Source: Shinella lacus (lineage in GTDB: Bacteria > Pseudomonadota > Alphaproteobacteria > Rhizobiales > Rhizobiaceae). From it: a DNA stretch of 64,000 bases. Shown here piece after piece: positions 57,536-64,000 of the stretch. The translations under genes and the position numbers were made by a program. The stretch's first letter is position 1. Each line of letters starts with the position of its first letter. The DNA is taken from positions 1 to 64,000 of the forward strand of contig NZ_WHSB02000009.1 of NCBI RefSeq assembly GCF_010994755.1, read 5' to 3'. The notes under the pieces are model-generated. The model saw nothing but the letters and a program-made list of their open reading frames with translations. It ran no database searches and had not been told where the DNA came from.

Positions 57536-58519
<984 letters not shown>

Positions 58520-58593
58520 TCAACAGGCCCCCAATGTCGCAATTGCGGGACCTTTCGGCGCAAGGGCTTACGCTTGTCAGGTTAAAAATTCAA

Positions 58594-58621
58594 CACATAC
58601 TTTTGCATCGAAGATTTTCAA
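58594..58621 (-). promoter_or_regulatory. Candidate sigma70-type promoter for the mdh-suc operon
   Basis: On the minus strand, TTGAAA (58621-58616) and TATGTG (58599-58594) are 16 bases apart, about 95 bases ahead of the mdh ATG. No other pair in the region is as good, but the -10 is not close to consensus. Confidence 0.4.
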
Positions 58622-58637
58622 TCGGTTAGATGCAAAA
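58601..58637. promoter_or_regulatory. Inverted repeat overlapping the candidate mdh promoter
   Basis: TTTTGCATC (58601-58609) and GATGCAAAA (58629-58637) are perfect 9-bp arms, 19 bases apart. One arm lies inside the spacer of the proposed promoter and the other just upstream of its -35 box, a typical operator layout. No T-run suits a terminator. Confidence 0.5.
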
Positions 58638-58640
58638 ATA

Positions 58641-58656
58641 CTTACGTAAACGTAAG
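58641..58656. promoter_or_regulatory. ACGT-type palindrome upstream of mdh
   Basis: CTTACGT-AA-ACGTAAG, a perfect 7-bp dyad with a 2-base centre, a few bases upstream of the other repeat. Its ACGTnnACGT core resembles binding sites of MerR-family regulators of acyl-CoA and branched-chain metabolism (LiuR-like), from memory. Confidence 0.45.
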
Positions 58657-58664
58657 AAATTCTG

Positions 58665-59858
58665 TCACGCTTTCGTCACGTCATCGCCATATCGGGCGGT
58701 GTGATCTTCGAGATATTCCGTGCTGCGGATCTCGATGAGGCGCGAGACGGTGCGGTCGAACTCGAAACCTTCGGTGCCCTTGCGGGTCACCAGAAGCTCT
58801 TCCGGGGCGGCCGCCGCGGAGGCGAAGAGCCGGACGCGATGATCGTAGACCGTGTCGACGAGGTTGATGAAGCGCTTGGTCTCGTTGCGCTTGTCGGCGC
58901 CGAGCAAGGGAATGTGGTCGACGAACAGCGTGTCGTAGTGCGAGAGGATTTCGAGATAGTCGGCGGCACCCAGCGGGCGCTGGCAGAGATCGGTAAAGGA
59001 AAAGCGCGCCGCCCGGCCCGCCGCCTGCGGCACCGTTATGCTGCGGCCGCGGAAGGCGATCGTCTCGGCATCGACCTGCTTGCCCGCCACCTCACGCCGC
59101 CAGGCCGCATCCATCGCCATGTCGGCTTCCGGCGTCAGCGGATAGCGGAAGACCGGCAGGCCGCTGTCCTTCTCCAGACGATAATCCGTCAGGGAATCCA
59201 GCGGAACGATCTCGACATATTGTTTCAGGAGATCGACGAAGGGCAGGAACAGGCCGCGATTGAGGCCATCCTTGTAGAGATTGTCCGGCTCGACATTGGA
59301 CGTCGCCACCAGGATGCAGCCGCGTTGAAAGAGCTCGCCGAAGAGGCGGGACAGGATCATCGCATCGGCAATGTCCGTCACCGAAAACTCGTCGAAGCAG
59401 AGAAGGCGCGCCTCCTCGATCAGGCTCTCCGCCACCGGCGGCACGGGATCGGCCTGCTTCGTCTCGCCGGCCTTCAGCTTCTGGCGGTGCTTGTGGATGC
59501 GGTCGTGCACATCGGCCATGAATTCATGGAAGTGCGCCCGGCGCTTGCGCTTCACCCGCGCCTGCTCGAAGAACATGTCCATCAACATGGTCTTGCCGCG
59601 CCCGACGCCACCGTAGAGGTAGAGCCCCTTGGGGGCGCTGACGGTCTCGGGCTTGCGGGAGGCGAAGAGCCAGCCGAGCGCGCTGGATTTGCGTGCCGGA
59701 CGCTGGGCATGCAGGTCGAGCAGCAGCCGGTCGAACCGCGCCGCCATCGCCTTCTGCGCCGGGTCGGGCTTCAGTTCGCCGCTCGCGACAAGGGCCTTCA
59801 GCCTATCCGAAACGCCATGGTCCGGATGTGTCGACCCGCTGTCCCAGTCCTTGCCCAT
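58665..59858 (-). CDS. zapE: Cell-division ATPase ZapE (AFG1/LACE1-like)
   Basis: 397 residues. Walker A GLYLYGGVGRGKTMLMDMFF, in broken form, Walker B LLCFDEFSVTDIADAM, and the region DNLYKDGLNRGLFLPFVDLL, in broken form, are family signatures. ZapE binds FtsZ in E. coli; the mitochondrial relative AFG1 helps degrade respiratory-chain proteins. It lies on the same strand, 166 bases upstream of mdh, and 36 bases after the omp19-like gene. Confidence 0.93.
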   Translation of the reverse strand: MGKDWDSGSTHPDHGVSDRLKALVASGELKPDPAQKAMAARFDRLLLDLHAQRPARKSSALGWLFASRKPETVSAPKGLYLYGGVGRGKTMLMDMFFEQARVKRKRRAHFHEFMADVHDRIHKHRQKLKAGETKQADPVPPVAESLIEEARLLCFDEFSVTDIADAMILSRLFGELFQRGCILVATSNVEPDNLYKDGLNRGLFLPFVDLLKQYVEIVPLDSLTDYRLEKDSGLPVFRYPLTPEADMAMDAAWRREVAGKQVDAETIAFRGRSITVPQAAGRAARFSFTDLCQRPLGAADYLEILSHYDTLFVDHIPLLGADKRNETKRFINLVDTVYDHRVRLFASAAAAPEELLVTRKGTEGFEFDRTVSRLIEIRSTEYLEDHTARYGDDVTKA

Positions 59859-59894
59859 GGGCGGAGGCTACCGTTTCGTGTCGGAGGACAAGGA

Positions 59895-60431
59895 TCAGCG
59901 CGAGAGGCTGACGGGCTGGCCGGAATTGGTCGAACCATCGAAGCGTGCATCCGCCGACTTGTAGAGGCGGGCAATCGCATTGCCGGCGCGGTCCTTCAGC
60001 ACGACCTGCTTGCCGGCCACTTCCCAGGAGCCCATCGCCGTCAGTTCGCCGGCGCAACCGCGCGTACCGCCGCGCGAACCGCTGCCGAGATTGGTGAGCG
60101 TCAGGAACATGTCGCACGAGGACGGGCCGCTTGCCACGCGCCAGTTGCCGACCATGGATTCCTTGGTGACATCAAGCGCCGTCGCGGCTGCCGCATCACC
60201 CGTACCGGTGCCCGTCGCCATCGCCGTCTCGGTCGTCGGCTTTTCCGGGAACTGCGAGGTATCGGTCGTCGGATCGGGAAGCTGGCTCGACGAAACGGTG
60301 CCGACGGGTGCGGCTTCGAGCGGCGTGATGTTCTGCTGCGTATTGACGCTGTCCATGGACGAGGAGGTCCGCTGGCACCCGGCCAGAGCAAGCGCCATCA
60401 TCAGCCCGCCTGCCACATGTACAATCCGCAT
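59895..60431 (-). CDS. omp19: Omp19-type lipoprotein with Inh/AprI protease-inhibitor domain
   Basis: 178 residues. A lipoprotein signal with lipobox LALAGC makes Cys19 the lipidated residue. A Ser/Thr/Pro-rich linker (about 20-80) precedes an eight-stranded inhibitor domain (Inh/AprI type) with a cysteine pair (SSCDMF and RGCAGE) and [12 protein letters not shown]. Brucella Omp19 inhibits proteases and protects the outer membrane; the same is inferred here. Confidence 0.88.
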   Translation of the reverse strand: MRIVHVAGGLMMALALAGCQRTSSSMDSVNTQQNITPLEAAPVGTVSSSQLPDPTTDTSQFPEKPTTETAMATGTGTGDAAAATALDVTKESMVGNWRVASGPSSCDMFLTLTNLGSGSRGGTRGCAGELTAMGSWEVAGKQVVLKDRAGNAIARLYKSADARFDGSTNSGQPVSLSR

Positions 60432-60519
60432 GTCGATACTCCCGATATCTGCCCGATACTGCTGCCATGCAGCAATTTCCGCCGAATTAACGTGAATCGC
60501 CCGTACGAATCAAGATGAA

Positions 60520-60541
60520 ACGGCCCGATTGATCGGGCCGT
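60520..60541 (-). terminator. Intrinsic terminator of the sdh operon
   Basis: On the minus strand ACGGCCCGA-TCAA-TCGGGCCGT (9-bp stem) is followed by TTCATCTT. It lies 32 bases beyond the sdhB stop. Confidence 0.75.
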
Positions 60542-60572
60542 CTTTCACGTTTCGTGAACGGTCGGTCATATG

Positions 60573-61352
60573 TCAGAGCCGACGCTCGACCATCATCTTC
60601 TTGATCTCGCCGATTGCCTTGGCCGGATTAAGGCCTTTCGGGCAGGCCTGGGCGCAATTCATGATCGTATGGCAGCGATAAAGGCGGAAAGGATCTTCCA
60701 GATTGTCGAGACGCTCGCCCGTTGCCTCGTCGCGGCTGTCGATCAGCCAGCGGTAGGCCTGGAGGAGGACGGCGGGACCGAGATAGCGGTCGCCGTTCCA
60801 CCAGTAGCTCGGACAGGAGGTCGAGCAGCAGGCGCACAGGATGCATTCGTAGAGGCCGTCGAGCTTGAGGCGGTCCTCATGGCTCTGCTTCCATTCCTTG
60901 GCCGGCGCCGGCGACACGGTCTTCAGCCACGGTTCGATCGAACGGTGCTGGGCGTAAAAGTTGGTGAGATCCGGAATGAGGTCCTTGACCACAGGCATGT
61001 GCGGCAGCGGGTAGACCTTCACCGTGCCCTTCACCTCGTCCATGCCCTTGGTGCAGGCGAGCGTGTTGGTGCCATCGATGTTCATGGCGCAGGAGCCGCA
61101 AATGCCTTCGCGGCAGGAGCGGCGCAGCGTCAGCGTCGGGTCGATCTTGTTCTTGATGTAGAGCAGCGCGTCCAGCACCATCGGGCCGCAATCGTCGACG
61201 TCGATGTAGAACGTGTCGATCGACGGGTTCTTCCCGTCGTCCGGGTTCCAGCGGTAGATGCGGAACTCGCGGGTGTTCGTGGCGCCGTCCGGCTTCGGCC
61301 AGACCTTGCCTTCGGTCATCTGCGAGTTTTTCGGGAGAGCGAGTTCAACCAT
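60573..61352 (-). CDS. sdhB: Succinate dehydrogenase iron-sulfur subunit
   Basis: 259 residues. All three cluster ligands are present: CREGICGSC for [2Fe-2S], [12 protein letters not shown] for [4Fe-4S] and the later [14 protein letters not shown] for [3Fe-4S]. It carries electrons from SdhA to quinone. It follows sdhA by 18 bases and ends in a terminator. Confidence 0.98.
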   Translation of the reverse strand: MVELALPKNSQMTEGKVWPKPDGATNTREFRIYRWNPDDGKNPSIDTFYIDVDDCGPMVLDALLYIKNKIDPTLTLRRSCREGICGSCAMNIDGTNTLACTKGMDEVKGTVKVYPLPHMPVVKDLIPDLTNFYAQHRSIEPWLKTVSPAPAKEWKQSHEDRLKLDGLYECILCACCSTSCPSYWWNGDRYLGPAVLLQAYRWLIDSRDEATGERLDNLEDPFRLYRCHTIMNCAQACPKGLNPAKAIGEIKKMMVERRL

Positions 61353-61370
61353 GTCCTGTTCTCCTCGGGA

Positions 61371-63212
61371 TCAGTAGACGCGGGCCTTGGGCTCGATCTT
61401 CTTGGGATCGATCCCGTCCGCGATGAGGTCGGTGTGCACCGGGCGATAGTCGAGCGTCACGTCGCCCGCCTCGTTCACCCAGGACAGCGTGTGCTTGCGC
61501 CAGTTGACGTCGTCGCGGCCGCCGAAGGGGCCGTCGACATAGTCTTCGCGGGCATGCGAGCCGCGGCTTTCCTTGCGCGCTTCGGCACCGTAGACGGTCG
61601 TGATGGCGTTCGCCATCAGGTTTTCCAGTTCCAGCGTCTCGACGAGGTCGGAGTTCCAGATCATCGAACGGTCGGTGACCTTGATGTCCGGCATTTCCTT
61701 CCAGATCGCCGTCATGCGCTTGCAGCCGCTTTCGAGCGATTCCTGCGTGCGGAACACGGCGGCGTCGTCCTGCATGGTGCGCTGCATCTTGTCGCGCAGG
61801 ATGGCCGTCGGCGTGCCGCCATTGGCGTTCCTGAGACGATCGAAGCGGTCCATGATCCTGTCGCAGGCGGCGATGTCGAGTGCCGGCACGGAGCCAACGC
61901 GGTCGATCACCTGGCCGGCGCGGATGGCGGCGGCGCGGCCGAAGACCACGAGGTCGATCAGCGAGTTGGAGCCGAGGCGGTTGGCGCCGTGCACCGAGGC
62001 ACAGCCGGCTTCGCCGACCGCCATCAGGCCGGGCGCGATGCGCTCCGGGTTCTCGCTGTTGGCGTTCAGCACCTCGCCCCAGTAGTTCGTCGGCACGCCA
62101 CCCATATTGTAGTGCACGGTCGGCAGGACGGGGATCGGCTCGCGCGTCACATCGACGCCGGCAAAGATCTTGGCGCTCTCGGAAATGCCCGGCAGGCGCT
62201 CGTGCAGCACGGCCGGGTCGAGATGGTCGAGATGCAGGTAGATGTGGTCCTTGTTCTTGCCGACGCCACGGCCCTCGCGGATTTCCATCGTCATGCAGCG
62301 CGAAACGACGTCGCGGGACGCCAGATCCTTCGCCGACGGTGCATAACGCTCCATGAAGCGCTCGCCTTCCGAATTGACAAGGTAGCCGCCCTCGCCGCGC
62401 GCGCCCTCGGTGATGAGGCAGCCCGCGCCGTAGATGCCGGTCGGGTGGAACTGGACGAATTCCATGTCCTGGAGGGGCAGGCCGGCGCGTGCGATCATGC
62501 CGCCGCCGTCGCCCGTGCAGGTATGCGCCGAGGTGGCGGAGAAGTAGGCGCGGCCGTAGCCGCCGGTCGCCAGCACCACCATCTTGGCGGCGAAGCGGTG
62601 GATCGTGCCGTCATCGAGGTTCCAGGCGACGACGCCGGTGCAGCGGCCATCGGCCGACATGATCAGGTCGAGCGCGAAATATTCGATGAAGAATTCCGCA
62701 TTGTTGCGCAGCGACTGGCCATAGAGCGTGTGCAGGATGGCGTGGCCGGTCCGGTCGGCGGCGGCACAGGTGCGCTGCACCGGCGGGCCTTCGCCATAGT
62801 TCTGCATGTGGCCGCCGAACGGCCGCTGGTAGATCTTGCCTTCCTCGTTGCGCGAGAAGGGCACGCCGTAATGCTCAAGCTCATAGACCGCCTTGGGCGC
62901 TTCCATGGCGAGATACTGCATGGCATCGACGTCGCCGAGCCAGTCGGAGCCCTTGACGGTGTCGTAGAGGTGCCACTGCCACGAGTCCGGCGTCATGTTC
63001 TGCAGCGAGGCCGCGATGCCGCCTTGGGCTGCGACCGTGTGCGAACGCGTCGGGAAAACCTTGGTGATGCAGGCCGTCTTGAGGCCCTGTTCGGCCATGC
63101 CGAGCGTGGCGCGGAGGCCCGCACCGCCGGCGCCGACGACGATCACATCGAAGGAATGGTCCACATAGTTATAGGCCTTGCCGTTGGCCGCCGGGGAGGA
63201 GATCGCTGCCAT
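61371..63212 (-). CDS. sdhA: Succinate dehydrogenase flavoprotein subunit
   Basis: 613 residues. The FAD loop [12 protein letters not shown], the flavinylated His58 in SHTVAAQGG, and [18 protein letters not shown] region (as [16 protein letters not shown]) and [11 protein letters not shown] are normal. It oxidises succinate to fumarate. It follows sdhD by 6 bases. Confidence 0.98.
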   Translation of the reverse strand: MAAISSPAANGKAYNYVDHSFDVIVVGAGGAGLRATLGMAEQGLKTACITKVFPTRSHTVAAQGGIAASLQNMTPDSWQWHLYDTVKGSDWLGDVDAMQYLAMEAPKAVYELEHYGVPFSRNEEGKIYQRPFGGHMQNYGEGPPVQRTCAAADRTGHAILHTLYGQSLRNNAEFFIEYFALDLIMSADGRCTGVVAWNLDDGTIHRFAAKMVVLATGGYGRAYFSATSAHTCTGDGGGMIARAGLPLQDMEFVQFHPTGIYGAGCLITEGARGEGGYLVNSEGERFMERYAPSAKDLASRDVVSRCMTMEIREGRGVGKNKDHIYLHLDHLDPAVLHERLPGISESAKIFAGVDVTREPIPVLPTVHYNMGGVPTNYWGEVLNANSENPERIAPGLMAVGEAGCASVHGANRLGSNSLIDLVVFGRAAAIRAGQVIDRVGSVPALDIAACDRIMDRFDRLRNANGGTPTAILRDKMQRTMQDDAAVFRTQESLESGCKRMTAIWKEMPDIKVTDRSMIWNSDLVETLELENLMANAITTVYGAEARKESRGSHAREDYVDGPFGGRDDVNWRKHTLSWVNEAGDVTLDYRPVHTDLIADGIDPKKIEPKARVY

Positions 63213-63218
63213 GATGGA

Positions 63219-63599
63219 TTATCCTGCGAAGGCGATTTTGAGGACGGCGAAAAGACAGAGCCCGCCGACCAGGATCGCGAAGAAGGTGTTGAGCATGAGA
63301 AGGCCGATCTTGATGCCCTCTGCATGCACGTAGTCCTCGATGATGACCTGCATGCCGAGCTTCATGTGGATGAGGCCGGAGACGACGACAAGGCCCATGA
63401 GGACGGCGACGATCGGGTTCGAGAGCGCCGCGGTCACTTCGGCGTAGGACGCGCCGTTGTAGCAGATCAGGAAGCCGATGAAGAAGAGAATGAGCGGAAC
63501 GTTGGCGACGGCCGTCAGGCGCTGGCGCCAGAAGTGCTCCGTGCCGTCCTTTGCCGAGCCGAGGCCGCGAACCTTGCCGAGGGGCGTGCGCATGTCCAT
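63219..63599 (-). CDS. sdhD: Succinate dehydrogenase membrane anchor subunit D
   Basis: 126 residues, three hydrophobic helices. [19 protein letters not shown] and [21 protein letters not shown], in broken form, are rhizobial SdhD signatures with the haem/quinone-side residues. The start follows GAGGAGAG. It follows sdhC by 10 bases. Confidence 0.95.
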   Translation of the reverse strand: MDMRTPLGKVRGLGSAKDGTEHFWRQRLTAVANVPLILFFIGFLICYNGASYAEVTAALSNPIVAVLMGLVVVSGLIHMKLGMQVIIEDYVHAEGIKIGLLMLNTFFAILVGGLCLFAVLKIAFAG

Positions 63600-63609
63600 G
63601 GGGCTCTCC

Positions 63610-64000
63610 TCAGCGGGCCAGTGTGCCGATGATCCAGATCAGCACCGTCAGGGCGACGGCGACGACCGGGGTCACGATGGCAAGTTTGGTGGAAAAATTC
63701 TTCTCGTAGCCATGGCCGAGGTCCCACATGAAGTGGCGAAGGCCGCCCAGCATGTGCTGCATCAGCGCCCAGGTATAGCCGAACAGCACGACGCGGCCGA
63801 TCAGCGAGCCGAAGAGCCAATTGGCCCAGTCGAAATAGGCTTGCCCGGACGCCGCCGCGATCAGCCAGAAGGCGACGAGCACGGTGCCGAAATAAAGTGC
63901 AGCGCCGGTTATGCGATGCACGATGGACATGACCATCGTCGGGATAGGCTTGTAGACTTGGAGATGCGGCGAGAGTGGCCGGCTTCGAGTGACATTCGCC
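63610..64000 (-). CDS. sdhC: Succinate dehydrogenase cytochrome b556 subunit, start at window edge
   Basis: The frame reads [20 protein letters not shown] from the edge, then [12 protein letters not shown] and [16 protein letters not shown] with the haem-ligand histidine. Base 64000 would be the third base of the ATG, so only two bases of the start codon are missing and the full product is about 130 residues. It heads the sdhCDAB operon; its promoter is outside the window. Confidence 0.95.
   Translation of the reverse strand, partial: ANVTRSRPLSPHLQVYKPIPTMVMSIVHRITGAALYFGTVLVAFWLIAAASGQAYFDWANWLFGSLIGRVVLFGYTWALMQHMLGGLRHFMWDLGHGYEKNFSTKLAIVTPVVAVALTVLIWIIGTLAR

Overview
The window is chromosomal DNA from an alphaproteobacterium of the order Hyphomicrobiales, most likely family Rhizobiaceae (Rhizobium/Ensifer/Shinella-like). 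This rests on the high GC content, the gene orders mdh-sucCDAB...lpdA, priA-atpHAGDC, sdhCDAB and secA/PPIase-argJ-GNAT-mutT, an Ala/Lys-rich N-terminal extension on AtpD, an Omp19-type lipoprotein, a RIME-like intergenic mosaic element and another Rhizobiales-type palindromic repeat. It is mostly core genome. I saw no phage, insertion sequence, CRISPR array, plasmid gene or conjugation gene. No stretch over 300 bases lacks a feature.

Layout. 1-6.9 kb: 5' end of etfB, rhomboid protease, PduO-type cobalamin adenosyltransferase with a HIG1-like membrane protein, an SDR, a YihY/BrkB membrane protein, GluQRS, an AlkA-like glycosylase, an HNH protein and a DsbB-like protein. 7.0-10.1 kb is the most accessory-looking part: tRNA-Leu(CAA) followed by an orphan glycosyltransferase-like gene, a 41-residue membrane peptide gene and an RTX protein. 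10.1-14.8 kb: BON protein, acyl-CoA synthetase, and a polysaccharide-type acyltransferase plus flippase. 14.8-21.4 kb: a palindromic repeat, secA, a periplasmic PPIase, argJ-GNAT-mutT. 21.5-26.1 kb: a small membrane protein, Flp pilin, an NDUFAF5-like methyltransferase, comF, grxC, a nitrilase-family hydrolase, DUF1178 and ubiG. 26.1-31.0 kb: a catabolic cluster (enolase-superfamily enzyme, aldehyde dehydrogenase, iron-type alcohol dehydrogenase) with a divergent LysR regulator. 31.1-34.9 kb: two uncharacterised secreted or membrane proteins, the RIME element, a metallophosphatase and manC.

35.0-47.1 kb: the F1 ATP synthase operon atpHAGDC (minus strand), a small membrane protein, priA, an AAA ATPase, xerC, a TraB/GumN protein and a DUF2867 protein. 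47.2-64.0 kb is the respiratory core. All of it is on the minus strand: sdhCDAB (5' edge cut at 64000), omp19, zapE, then mdh-sucC-sucD-sucA-sucB, followed by MAPEG, LysE, a secreted protein, an SDR and lpdA. Together these encode complex II, malate dehydrogenase, succinyl-CoA synthetase and the whole 2-oxoglutarate dehydrogenase complex, about 23 kb from the F1 sector of ATP synthase.

I found no convincing wholly new multi-gene system. The observations most worth testing are two inverted repeats around a candidate mdh-suc promoter, a palindromic element bracketed by an 11-bp direct repeat next to the secA terminator, the orphan cargo after tRNA-Leu, and the unassigned sugar-acid/aldehyde catabolic cluster. 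Starts of several genes are uncertain and this is stated per entry.
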